Shown here: piece by piece, positions 54,213-62,769 of the stretch
How the letters are laid out: each line of letters starts with the position of its first letter
Numbering within the stretch: position 1 is the stretch's first letter
NCBI RefSeq assembly: GCF_025963695.1
Contig: NZ_JAOQAH010000091.1
Span: forward strand, 62,001 to 126,000
Reading direction: 5' to 3'
DNA: 64,000 nt
DNA from: Segetibacter sp.
GTDB taxonomy: Bacteria > Bacteroidota > Bacteroidia > Chitinophagales > Chitinophagaceae
Notes under the pieces: model-generated
Seen by the model: the letters and a program-made list of their open reading frames with translations, nothing else
The model's database searches: none
Told to the model about the DNA's origin: nothing
Made by a program: the position numbers and the translations under genes

Positions 54213-55400
54213 TCACTTTTGCTTTCTTCGGTTCAATTCTTTTTTTATTAATGTTAGTTCTCTTCCCGTTTGTCCGCTAACACTGCTATTTTCCTGGGCA
54301 CGCCTCATCAGGTATGGGATGACGTCGGTTATAGGTCCAAAAGGCAGGTACTTACTTACTGATAAACCTGCTTTTGCAAGATTGAAAGTGATATGATCGC
54401 TCATACCGTAAAGCTGTGAAAAATGGATATGAGGATGTGTGAACGGGATGCCTTTTTCCTCTATAAGCGCTACGGCTGTTAAATTGCTTTTCTCGTTGTG
54501 TGTAGCAACTATACACGCTACATTGTTGATGTTGGAAATACAAAAGTCTACAGCTGCATCGTAATCTGCGTCTGTGCTTTGCTTGTCTGGTTGTATAGGT
54601 GATCGCACCCCTTTTAATGCGGCACGCGATCTTTCCTTTTCCATGTAAGCGCCTCGCACCAACTTAACTGCGAGTTTAAATTTTTGTTGTTGTGCTATGC
54701 GATAAGATAGCTTCAGAAAATCTAACCTATCGTGCCTGTATAACTGGATAGTGTTATAAACGATGGCTTTTTCCTTGTTGAAAATTTCCATCATTTCAAT
54801 CGTTAGCCGGTCTACAGGGTCTTGTATCCAGCTTTCTTCTGCGTCCACCAACACACCTATGTTTTTCTCTGCTGCCACACTACATATACGAAACATTCTA
54901 TCCCGTACCCGCTGCCATTCATCTATCTCTGCTTCATTGTCATGTATTCCTGATCGCAGCCGCGGAGCCCCATGAAGTCGCTCAAGTAATTTAAAACGAG
55001 CAAAGCCTGTAACTTTTATACTGATGTAGGGAATGTTGTCTTTGGTGGCGGCATAATTTATAACTCTAATAAATTCTTCTGTAGCCTGGTCAAAATCAGC
55101 TTCACCTTGTTTGCCTTCTATACCATAATCCAGAATGACATCTACTCCAAATTTTTTCAGAACATCTCCAACAGCGCCTGTTTCTTCAAGGGTTTCGCCA
55201 CCTACAAATTGCTTAAAAATTGTTTTACGTATTAAGCCGCGAACAGGTAAGCCGGTCTTCATTGCAAATGGCGTAAGCCTTACACCTGCCTCTACTACCC
55301 ACTGAAAACCCATTGACGAAAAAAGAAAACGAGCATTTTTCAGCTCCTTGTCCGTTTTATATGCAAAGGCATTTTCGCTATTGTCAAATGAGATGTTCAT
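54213..55400 (-). CDS. Proline dehydrogenase
   Basis: 395 residues from the ATG at 55400 (MNISFDNSENAFAYKTDKEL); the frame continues to 55466 but those residues are not family-like. The FAD-dependent TIM barrel shows KVTGFARFKLLERLH, VLVDAEESWIQDPVDRLT, YRHDRLDFLKLSYRIA and VKLVRGAYMEKERSRA with Arg/Glu residues that bind substrate. It oxidises proline to pyrroline-5-carboxylate. It is the mono-functional form without an aldehyde dehydrogenase domain. The P5C dehydrogenase is not in the window. Confidence 0.94.
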   Translation of the reverse strand: MNISFDNSENAFAYKTDKELKNARFLFSSMGFQWVVEAGVRLTPFAMKTGLPVRGLIRKTIFKQFVGGETLEETGAVGDVLKKFGVDVILDYGIEGKQGEADFDQATEEFIRVINYAATKDNIPYISIKVTGFARFKLLERLHGAPRLRSGIHDNEAEIDEWQRVRDRMFRICSVAAEKNIGVLVDAEESWIQDPVDRLTIEMMEIFNKEKAIVYNTIQLYRHDRLDFLKLSYRIAQQQKFKLAVKLVRGAYMEKERSRAALKGVRSPIQPDKQSTDADYDAAVDFCISNINNVACIVATHNEKSNLTAVALIEEKGIPFTHPHIHFSQLYGMSDHITFNLAKAGLSVSKYLPFGPITDVIPYLMRRAQENSSVSGQTGRELTLIKKELNRRKQK

Positions 55401-55730
55401 AGAATTACGTGCAATTTCGCAACGAATATCGGTAGAGCTTGCAGAAGTAAAAAATATCGAAGTCAAAAGCCGCTTTTGTTTTTACAACACAATCACTATA
55501 AAATATTGTTACTGCCGGTACTATTGTTGTTTTGTTAGTAATAAAACGTGGTTGACTAGAAGTTTGTTGTATAAGCAGGGTGGCTTTTAGATGGTAAATT
55601 TGTTTTGAAAATTGGTAAAACTGAAAGTCGTAGCAATTGCCGTTAGACCTCTTTGTAAGAATATTGTCGCCGCGATTTTGTTTTTAAGTCCTTTAGAGGT
55701 TTCAGGTTTACCTTCGCGAAAATTGTTTTA
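55401..55730. other. 330-bp divergent intergenic stretch
   Basis: Contains no supported gene and no repeat copy. The only candidate signal is the TACCTTCG box at 55709-55716. It must hold the promoters of the proline dehydrogenase and thioesterase genes. Confidence 0.45.
55709..55716 (+). promoter_or_regulatory. Possible -7 box variant TACCTTCG
   Basis: One mismatch from TAnnTTTG, 14 bp before the thioesterase ATG at 55731; the same variant as at 45285. Confidence 0.35.
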
Positions 55731-56246
55731 ATGGAAGGAAGGAAAGCAAGTGAAAGTTTCATTATAATGAACGAACTGGTATTACCGAATGACACAAACA
55801 CTTTCGGAAATCTAATGGGAGGACGACTAATGTACTGGATGGATATCGCCGCCAGTATGTCTTCGGCGAAACATTGCAACTTTCCCTGCATGACTGCAAG
55901 TGTAGATAACCTTAGTTTTAAGAACCCGATAAAGCTGGGAAACGTGGTTCACATAGAAGCCAAGATTACCAGGGCATTTAATACATCGATGGAAATTTAT
56001 CTTAAAGTTTGGGGCGAAGATATTTTGAGTCAATACCAGTATGAGAGCAACGAAGCTTACTTTACTTTTGTGGCCCTTGACCCAACTGGTAAACCAAGAT
56101 CGGTACCTCAGGTAATTACAGAAACAGAGCAGGAGAAACAGTTGTTTGATGGAGCACTACGAAGAAGGCAACTAAGATTGATACTAAGTGGAAAAATGAA
56201 GCCAGACGATGCCAACGAATTGAAGGCTCTTTTTATTAAACAGTAG
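55731..56246 (+). CDS. Hotdog-fold acyl-CoA thioesterase
   Basis: 171 residues. The hotdog core has VLPNDTNTFGNLMGGRLMYW (about 17-36), with the conserved Asn/Asp-containing N-terminal strand and the GG helix, and TASVDNLSFKNPIKLGNVVH (about 53-72). These match the YciA/BACH-type acyl-CoA thioesterases that hydrolyse acyl-CoA to free acid. It lies alone with a repeat copy downstream. Chain-length specificity is unknown. Confidence 0.92.
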   Translation: MEGRKASESFIIMNELVLPNDTNTFGNLMGGRLMYWMDIAASMSSAKHCNFPCMTASVDNLSFKNPIKLGNVVHIEAKITRAFNTSMEIYLKVWGEDILSQYQYESNEAYFTFVALDPTGKPRSVPQVITETEQEKQLFDGALRRRQLRLILSGKMKPDDANELKALFIKQ

Positions 56247-56351
56247 ATTGAAGTATGTGAATTTTAAAAGAGCTGCTGTTGCTACTCTCTAAAATTTTGC
56301 GCTGCTAAATTTTTTTTGTGGGTATCAGCAGCGTTACTTTCTGCAACTTTG

Positions 56352-56371
56352 GTTGTGTCACTCTCTTGTAC
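56352..56371 (+). repeat. Dispersed 20-bp repeat, copy 15 (class 2)
   Basis: GTTGTGTCACTCTCTTGTAC, 105 bp after the thioesterase stop, same orientation, and 49 bp from the stop of the convergent GT2 gene. Identical to copy 8. Confidence 0.85.
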
Positions 56372-56420
56372 ATTTTGTTGTTAATGCAGCAGCCTTACTT
56401 CTCAATTTTGCTAACGTTTA

Positions 56421-57221
56421 TCAAATCTCCAGGTATTCCGGAGCATTTACCTTTCTCTCTGGCACCGTGGTTTCGAGCTCCTGGTGATATACGCCGCTGG
56501 GAAGAATACCGCAGCCACCGTATTTTTTCATCACTCTTAACTGCGCCAACACATCCTCGCCGCAATGTTTATCTGGCAATTCTTTCCAGAAAGAAAAACC
56601 TCCGATCTCCCTTAACTTATCAGTGTCATACATAACACAACCCCCAACCCATGCTATTTTGTAAGGAATAGGATTGTCAGGAGTGGCGTTGAACTTCTGT
56701 TCAACGTGGTAAATATTAGCGGCGTTATGAACTCTGTATCTTTCCCATTCGCTGCTTTTTGGAATAATTGTTTCGGGAGTTATTTCTCCCTGCCAGAATT
56801 CTATCTCCTGTTGGTGCGGCCGTACATCGTCTTTATAGCTTAGGCCTATCACTGCACAGCCAACAAAACCTATGGCTTGCTTTTTCAACACCTGTTTCAT
56901 GTTCTTAACCACATAAGAATCAAGAACCAGGTCATCGTCGAGGAATAGGCTGTATTTCGAGTTGGAATTGTCGAGCAAAAACTGCCTTTGTTGAGCCATC
57001 CCTTTTGGTGGAAGGTTTTTGAGAATGGAGACAGGGCAGCCTTTTAATTGAAGTAATCGCTTTATGGTCTGTAACGTTGCGTCTTTTTCCAGAGCATCGT
57101 CGCCCGATTGGTCTGCTATAACAATGTTGAAGCTGGTTTCTGACTGATAGTAGAGGCTTGTTAGCGTAACAGCCAGCGCTTTTACTCTTTTATATGTTGG
57201 TATTAGAATAGTAATATCCAT
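56421..57221 (-). CDS. Glycosyltransferase family 2
   Basis: 266 residues. The GT-A fold shows ITILIPTYKRVKALAVTLTS (about 3-22), DQSGDDAL, the DxD motif in YSLFLDDDLVLDSYVV (about 90-105) and WVGGCVMYDTDKLREIGGF (about 190-208). It transfers sugar from a nucleotide donor onto a glycan. It is the last gene of the leftward surface-glycan block starting at 62502. Confidence 0.9.
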   Translation of the reverse strand: MDITILIPTYKRVKALAVTLTSLYYQSETSFNIVIADQSGDDALEKDATLQTIKRLLQLKGCPVSILKNLPPKGMAQQRQFLLDNSNSKYSLFLDDDLVLDSYVVKNMKQVLKKQAIGFVGCAVIGLSYKDDVRPHQQEIEFWQGEITPETIIPKSSEWERYRVHNAANIYHVEQKFNATPDNPIPYKIAWVGGCVMYDTDKLREIGGFSFWKELPDKHCGEDVLAQLRVMKKYGGCGILPSGVYHQELETTVPERKVNAPEYLEI

Positions 57222-57319
57222 AACCGAAATGAGATAAATTTTAAAAATAATTTTTAAACATGCTCCAAAACACTGCGCCTTTTAGTAATAAAAACTAAAG
57301 ATGCAAGTTGCTGTGCCGA

Positions 57320-57339
57320 TGAAAGTAATGCGACGCAAC
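57320..57339 (-). repeat. Dispersed repeat, copy 16 (class 3)
   Basis: On the minus strand GTTGCGTCGCATTACTTTCA, 59 bp beyond the end of the response-regulator pseudogene, same orientation; preceded by CATCATT. Confidence 0.75.
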
Positions 57340-57398
57340 AATGATGCTATGAAAGGTGCTGGTTGTAACAAAAAGAGAAACTTTCTGCCACCTTACTT

Positions 57399-57760
57399 TT
57401 AATTCAAACTGTTTTGTTTTACAAAAATTTGATTCACTCCAAAGTCGTAAGCCTTTATACCTGGGCGTTAACATAGAGGATGACCAAAAAACCAAAAGGA
57501 ACGTGGTAAACTTTGTCGCCTTGTGTTTAAGTAATTTCTCTTTTAATTCAAGTCCATCCTTTTTTTTTGACAGGTTAACATCAGAAATAATAAGAAAGGG
57601 CGGCATCTTTTCTGAGTCTAAAAGCTACAGAAGCTTCTTCGCCGCTTTTGAAAAAGATTAATTCGTTTTTATAGTTCAACTTCTTCCAGACGTCCTCTAT
57701 AGAATACGGATCATCAGAATTGTCATCTACTATTAAAATGGGTTGTGTATTTGATAACAT
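57399..57760 (-). pseudogene. Response-regulator receiver-domain pseudogene
   Basis: The minus strand encodes MLSNTQPILIVDDNSDDPYS and continues through KSGEEASVAFRLRKDA. It then needs a frameshift near 57606 to read PPFLIISDVNLSKKKDGLEL and KATKFTTFLLVFW, and another near 57465 to read KAYDFGVNQIFVKQNSLN before the stop at 57399. Together these form a single receiver domain with the acidic pair (IVDDN), the phosphoacceptor Asp (IISDVNL) and the Lys (FVKQNS) recognisable. It starts 12 bp after the hldE stop codon, at the downstream end of that gene. Confidence 0.75.
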
Positions 57761-57771
57761 TAATTAGCGCC

Positions 57772-59283
57772 TTAATTCAAATGCGCTTTAGAAAGGTCTT
57801 TAGTTGATACCTCAATATCAACCTCGTGATTAATGTCGCGAATTTTATTAATAATGTGAGTAGTTGAATGTTCTTCTATATAAGGAACAATTTTTACCTC
57901 GCATCCAAGCTTTTTTAGCAGAGGCGCTTCCGGTATAGATGTCTCTGTATAGTTGCCACCTTTCACAAACACATCAGGATGCACTTCCTTGATCAACTCG
58001 GCCGGGCTTTCATTTTCAAAGGCAATTAAATAATCAACGCTTTGAAAGCCGGCCAAAACTGTGATCCGGTCTTCTAGATTGTTGATAGGTCTTTCTGATC
58101 CTTTTAACTTTCTAATACTATTGTCGTTGTTTACGCCCACAATTAAAATATCACCTGCTTCACGGGCTTTGTTTAGTAAAGCAATGTGCCCCTTGTGAAT
58201 GATATCGAAACAACCGTTTGTAAAAACGATTTTTTTGCCCTGCTTTTTCAATTCCTTCAAAATTTCCAACAGTTGACCCGTTTGTGTAATGTACTTGGGT
58301 ACGGCTGTGAAGTAAGCTTTCAATTCAATATTTGAACAACCTGCCGTACCTTCTTTCTGCACTACAACAGCCGCTGCAGCAGCAGCAATTTGTACTGCAA
58401 CTTCACCCTTCACCTTTGATGCAAGCGATAAGGTCATAGCACTAATAAATGTATCACCAGCGCCAATAGCTTTTTTATGATCTTGAGGTACAGCTAAAAT
58501 TCTATAGGGCGATTTTCCTTTTTCGAGAAATAAAACGCCGTCTACATCTAGTGTAACGGCCACTTTGTTTGCACCTGTTATTTCGTGAAGTTTTCTGCTG
58601 TACTCCTGTATTTGATCTGCCCGGTTGTAGTTGGCTTTCTCTATTTGTAACAGCTTGATTGTTTCTTCGTAATTAGGTTTAACTGCATCAGGTTTTAACG
58701 ATTTAAACCTGCTTAGGTCTCTTGCATCTGCCACCAGTATTTTTGGTTCAACGGCAAGTAATTCTTTTAATCCATTAACTATTCCGCAAGTGATAACACC
58801 GAAACCATAATCTGAAACGATGATGGCATCTATAGTTGGATATAATCCGGCGACGTGTTGCAACATGTCCTTTTCGCACATCTGGCTGATAGGAGAGGTA
58901 GTGCCTTCATCAATCCGCATTAATTGATGCGAGGCAGAGGTGATTCTTTTTTTCGCAATAGTTACCCGTCCTTTATCACGAAGAATATAATCGGTACGTA
59001 CTTTATGTTTTTTCAGCACATCCATTAATTCACGCGAACTGGAGTCTCTACCAACAACCGTAAGAAAGTAAGTTTCTGCACCTAGTGCCGCAACGTTGAT
59101 GGCAGTATTGGCAGCTCCACCGCACTGGTGTTCCTGTTCATCCACATTAAACACCAACACGGGAGCTTCGCGACTAACCCTGTCAGGAGCGCCCTTAACA
59201 TAAGTGTCTAATATAGCATCGCCAATTACCAGAACTTTCATGTTTTTAAAGTTCTCAATAACGTCGCTTAGTTTTTCTTTCAT
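57772..59283 (-). CDS. hldE: Bifunctional heptose kinase/adenylyltransferase HldE
   Basis: 503 residues. N-terminal ribokinase-type domain (about 1-320): VLVIGDAILDTYVKG, RVSREAPVLVFNVDE, QCGGAANTAINVAALGAETY and AIGAGDTFISAMTLSLA (the GAGD catalytic region). C-terminal nucleotidyltransferase (about 345-480): IVFTNGCFDIIHKGHIALLN with the GHxxxL-type site, and KGSERPINNLEDRITVLAGF. It makes ADP-heptose precursors for LPS core. The leader is C/A-rich. It fits the glycan genes around it. Confidence 0.93.
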   Translation of the reverse strand: MKEKLSDVIENFKNMKVLVIGDAILDTYVKGAPDRVSREAPVLVFNVDEQEHQCGGAANTAINVAALGAETYFLTVVGRDSSSRELMDVLKKHKVRTDYILRDKGRVTIAKKRITSASHQLMRIDEGTTSPISQMCEKDMLQHVAGLYPTIDAIIVSDYGFGVITCGIVNGLKELLAVEPKILVADARDLSRFKSLKPDAVKPNYEETIKLLQIEKANYNRADQIQEYSRKLHEITGANKVAVTLDVDGVLFLEKGKSPYRILAVPQDHKKAIGAGDTFISAMTLSLASKVKGEVAVQIAAAAAAVVVQKEGTAGCSNIELKAYFTAVPKYITQTGQLLEILKELKKQGKKIVFTNGCFDIIHKGHIALLNKAREAGDILIVGVNNDNSIRKLKGSERPINNLEDRITVLAGFQSVDYLIAFENESPAELIKEVHPDVFVKGGNYTETSIPEAPLLKKLGCEVKIVPYIEEHSTTHIINKIRDINHEVDIEVSTKDLSKAHLN

Positions 59284-59291
59284 AATTAAAA

Positions 59292-59321
59292 GGTTTAAGG
59301 TGTAGGGTTTAAGGTTTAAGG
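59292..59321 (-). repeat. CCTTAAACC tandem leader repeat before hldE
   Basis: On the minus strand CCTTAAACC occurs three times within 30 bp with a CCTACA interruption (CCTTAAACCTTAAACCCTAC, then ACCTTAAACC). It ends 8 bp before the hldE ATG at 59283. Confidence 0.65.
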
Positions 59322-59369
59322 CAAAGACCGTCTACTCTACACCTTATGCCGTACACCTACACCTGTCTT

Positions 59370-60095
59370 CTACGGCCACGAAGTCTCTGTCATCGGCACC
59401 ACCATCACTTCAGGTATAACAGAAGTTGCGGGCATACATAACACAAACTTCACAGTATCTGCCACTTCTTTAGGATCCTGCAATACTTCTAATGGTGTAT
59501 CGGGGAAACGCTCCAAAATAAAAGGGGTTTGCATACCGCCGGCAACCACTGCAGTTACTTTTATTTTATCTTTTCTAAGTTCTGCATGTAATGCGTGGCT
59601 AAGGCCCAACAGGCCCCATTTGCTTGCATGGTAAGCCGATGCATTTGGCCAGGCTCTTTTAGATGCAGTAGATGCAATGTTTACAATATGGCCTGCACCA
59701 TTTGATTTAAAATGAGCATAAATGGCTTTTGACACGTTAAACGGACCAACAAGGTTTACATCAATTACCTGTTGAAACTGGTTGTTGCTAATTTCGTCTA
59801 TCGCCAGGGTGTAATCGATACCTGCATTGTTTATAACTGCGTCTATTCTTCCGTGTTTTTCAATGATTTGGTTAATCACCTGCTCCACATTATTTACATC
59901 AGCCACGTTCATTTGGTACCCTTGTATTTGTCCACCTGTACCCTTGATTTCGTCTGTTATTTTCGTCAGGTTTTCAGGTTTAATATCTACCGGTATCACG
60001 GTTGCTCCATCTGCTGCGAGCGATCTGCAAATTGCAGCACCTAATCCTTGTCCGCCACCTGTTACCAGTATGATTTTTCCATTTACTGTGCTCAT
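59370..60095 (-). CDS. SDR family oxidoreductase
   Basis: 241 residues. The classical SDR Rossmann motif is LVTGGGQGLGAAICRSL (about 10-26); NNAGIDYTLAID, the catalytic Ser in VNIASTASKRAWP and the YxxxK motif YHASKWG are all present. It uses NAD(P)H on an unknown keto or hydroxy substrate. Position between hldE and a glycosyltransferase suggests sugar or lipid modification for the envelope, but this is inference. Confidence 0.9.
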   Translation of the reverse strand: MSTVNGKIILVTGGGQGLGAAICRSLAADGATVIPVDIKPENLTKITDEIKGTGGQIQGYQMNVADVNNVEQVINQIIEKHGRIDAVINNAGIDYTLAIDEISNNQFQQVIDVNLVGPFNVSKAIYAHFKSNGAGHIVNIASTASKRAWPNASAYHASKWGLLGLSHALHAELRKDKIKVTAVVAGGMQTPFILERFPDTPLEVLQDPKEVADTVKFVLCMPATSVIPEVMVVPMTETSWP

Positions 60096-60149
60096 AATTC
60101 TCTTTGAGTTGTTTGTTTTGTTTGTAAAATTTGTGTTTCTAAAATATTT

Positions 60150-61133
60150 CTAAGCAACCTTATATAACCGGTTCTTTTTAGCAGAAGCCTTATGAATGAC
60201 TTTATCAAAAGTGGTCAACCAATCCTGCTTAAACCGTTCAATATTAAAATGCTCGTTTGCGTACGCTTGTGCACCTTTTCCCAATTCCTTAGCTTTTTCC
60301 GCGTTGTCTAAAAGCATTTGCATTTTCTCAATTAAAAAATCTACATCTGTATGTACATATCCTGAGTAATCGTTCTTAACTGTTACGACCATTTCAGTTG
60401 TGGCAAGGCCCACAACCGGCACGCCCGTCATCATTGCCTCACAAACCGAGAGGCCTAAACTTGTGTACCTAATAGGATTAAAAAAGAACCTGTATTTTGA
60501 AATAAATGATGCTAGTTCCCTGTTATTAATTTCGCCCAATCCACCTGCATCTTCTGAAAACATGCCCACTATATCCAAAGGAATTTTTTCGCTTACTTTT
60601 TTAAATACATCGTAACCCAATCTTCTTCCTCTTTTTACGATACCGTTGATCACTACAATTCCCTTACTTAGTTCGCCTGTGTATTGCACGCCTTTATCCA
60701 CCATTACCCCATGATCAATTACAGCAGAGGGAGTTCGATTGTTATCCCACATCAGGTTATTAAAATGGGTTACATGCACCAATAACATGTTAGGGTCATC
60801 AACCACATGTTTTGTATCTGTAGGCACTTCACGAGGGGGGTCATGTTCCAGGTAAATCTTTGGCAGCGCCCTTTGCTCTTCGGTTAAAATATTGTATTGG
60901 TCTTCGAGGTAGTTCTTTTTCGATTGAAATAAAATGCAATCAAATTCAATGTTTTTCACATCTTCCGCAGGCACATCCACCACGTTGTCTCCCCACGGAA
61001 AACTAGGAGTCCTGCCGCCGTATCCTTCTTCTGTACTGTTTTTCTTGGGAAGGTAAAACGTGCAGGGAGTTTGTGTCAGGTAATACAAATAACTGCCGTG
61101 AATGTGCCATGTTAATACTCGTAATGGTTTCAT
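60150..61133 (-). CDS. Glycosyltransferase family 1/4-like
   Basis: 327 residues. MKPLRVLTWHIHGSYLYYLT begins the acceptor domain. The C-terminal half contains LGLSVCEAMMTGVPVVGLAT (about 223-242), the GT4 EX7E-like donor region, and AYANEHFNIERFKQDW. It is in the leftward block hldE-SDR-GT, 54 bp before the SDR. Product unknown but likely LPS or another surface glycan. Confidence 0.9.
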   Translation of the reverse strand: MKPLRVLTWHIHGSYLYYLTQTPCTFYLPKKNSTEEGYGGRTPSFPWGDNVVDVPAEDVKNIEFDCILFQSKKNYLEDQYNILTEEQRALPKIYLEHDPPREVPTDTKHVVDDPNMLLVHVTHFNNLMWDNNRTPSAVIDHGVMVDKGVQYTGELSKGIVVINGIVKRGRRLGYDVFKKVSEKIPLDIVGMFSEDAGGLGEINNRELASFISKYRFFFNPIRYTSLGLSVCEAMMTGVPVVGLATTEMVVTVKNDYSGYVHTDVDFLIEKMQMLLDNAEKAKELGKGAQAYANEHFNIERFKQDWLTTFDKVIHKASAKKNRLYKVA

Positions 61134-61210
61134 GCCCCAGCCCTAAAGGGAGTTTAGTGATGTAATTAATTTTTTTTATTTAGTCTGTACTTAATCTTTA
61201 TTCATCTTTT

Positions 61211-61230
61211 CTTGCGTCGCACACTTGTAC
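61211..61230 (+). repeat. Dispersed 20-bp repeat, copy 17 (class 1)
   Basis: CTTGCGTCGCACACTTGTAC, followed by TTTTTG. It lies 120 bp beyond the GT9 stop, in opposite orientation to it, and upstream of the GT1 gene. Confidence 0.85.
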
Positions 61231-61350
61231 TTTTTGTATCTGTATGCTTCTTTTGTTTGCGGCTTCTTTAAAAGCTCTTTATTCAATTGTTGTATTATGT
61301 TTATCTGCAATACTACTATTCGGCAGAAGCTTTAAGAATAAAACTTATCC

Positions 61351-62502
61351 TCAATTGTTAATACTTTTCATTGCAACATCACGAACACTGTTGGTATCGT
61401 TTGCTATTGCTTCTGGCGGCAATAACTGCTCAACTGCAGTAAGCACCTGTTCTATGGAAATGCCGCTAACAAAGGAAACCGGATGATCGCACACATCAGT
61501 CTTTGGTTCAAATGGATAAGGATCATTAGGCACAGTGCCGCAAATCGGGCACTCCATTTTCCACGAAATAAGGGGGCGGTGAATACTTCGTGTAAGCGGT
61601 CCCCAATTAATTAAGTTTGGAGCCCAGTAAAAACCAACAGTGGAAGTGTTAACGGCTCTTGCAAGGTGAAGCGGCCCCGTATCAGCAGAAATCATTAAAG
61701 CTGCCTTACTTAGTAACGCAGCCAGGCCGCCTAAACTAAAATCTCCACAGGCGTTAATGGCTGAATAGTTCGTGTTGTAAATAATGTCATCTACTATCTC
61801 CCTGTCTTCCGGTGCCCCTGTAAATACGACCTCAAAACTTCTTTGTCTTAATTCATCTGAAAGGCCGGCATAGTTTTCAAGAGGCCACATGCGACGGGTA
61901 TCCATTGCAATAGGATGAAGAACAATAAAAGACTTGTTTTTAAGAATTGATAAAAAATCAGCAACCTCATTTTCGTCCTCCTGCAAAACATTAAGCTCAG
62001 GCTCTAAGGCTGTAGTAGTGGCACCTATAAGTTTCACTACTTCAAGAAACCTGACCACTTCGCTTTGATAATAATAATAGTCGATTGATCTATCCAGCTT
62101 TTCCGCTTTTTCGCATGTTAAGCCAGCCGTTAATTTGGCCCCGAATTGCTTAATAAACGGGTTAGCTGAAATTCCGTTTCCCTGGAAATTCAGAACGACA
62201 TCAAATTGTTCCCGGCGCATTTGGTTTACAAAACCCTCCACTTCAATTGGATCTTCTGTTTGCCCGGTTTCATTTCGAATACCTTTTTTTACAGGAACTA
62301 CAATAACCCTGTCAATGCCGCATCGGTCTTTAATCAAAAATTGTTGATGCCATGGTTTACCTAAAAGAACAATCTCGGCATCAGGATAAGTGCTGCGTAA
62401 CGCTTTTATTGCAGGAAGTATAACGATGAAATCTCCTACAGCATTTGCTCTTAAAATCGCTATTTTTTGTATGTTTTTTAAGTGGCGGTCTGATTGCAGC
62501 AT
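61351..62502 (-). CDS. Glycosyltransferase family 9 (heptosyltransferase-type)
   Basis: 383 residues. IAILRANAVGDFIVILPAIK (about 14-33) is the family start. The C-terminal domain has MISADTGPLHLARAVNTSTV (about 276-295) and GFYWAPNLINWGPLTRS, matching GT9 ADP-heptose:LPS heptosyltransferases. A Cys-bearing MECPICGTVPNDP segment follows, unusual in E. coli homologues. With hldE downstream, transfer of ADP-heptose to LPS core is the natural inference. First gene of the leftward glycan block. Confidence 0.9.
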   Translation of the reverse strand: MLQSDRHLKNIQKIAILRANAVGDFIVILPAIKALRSTYPDAEIVLLGKPWHQQFLIKDRCGIDRVIVVPVKKGIRNETGQTEDPIEVEGFVNQMRREQFDVVLNFQGNGISANPFIKQFGAKLTAGLTCEKAEKLDRSIDYYYYQSEVVRFLEVVKLIGATTTALEPELNVLQEDENEVADFLSILKNKSFIVLHPIAMDTRRMWPLENYAGLSDELRQRSFEVVFTGAPEDREIVDDIIYNTNYSAINACGDFSLGGLAALLSKAALMISADTGPLHLARAVNTSTVGFYWAPNLINWGPLTRSIHRPLISWKMECPICGTVPNDPYPFEPKTDVCDHPVSFVSGISIEQVLTAVEQLLPPEAIANDTNSVRDVAMKSINN

Positions 62503-62769
62503 TTTCTTCTAATTCTTCGGTTTATCCTTTCATAACTCATTCATTATAAGAAAAATATTATGCCTTGCCACACCTGGCGTCACATGCAATTATTTATTGT
62601 TATTAAATATTAACTGTTAAAAAAATCGATTTTAGTAAAACGGTTTGTAGAGAAAATTTCTCGTTCTGTAATTTTTTCGTTAACCGTAAGTCTCGTTAAT
62701 GTAGCTACTTCAGAATTTCTTTCTTCTGCTTGATTTTAAAAAAAATGTATTACTTCGCCCTTTTAAGGC

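Noticed and set aside
57356-57661. 101-codon plus-strand frame
   Set aside because: It is antisense to the response-regulator pseudogene, which explains the conserved composition better.
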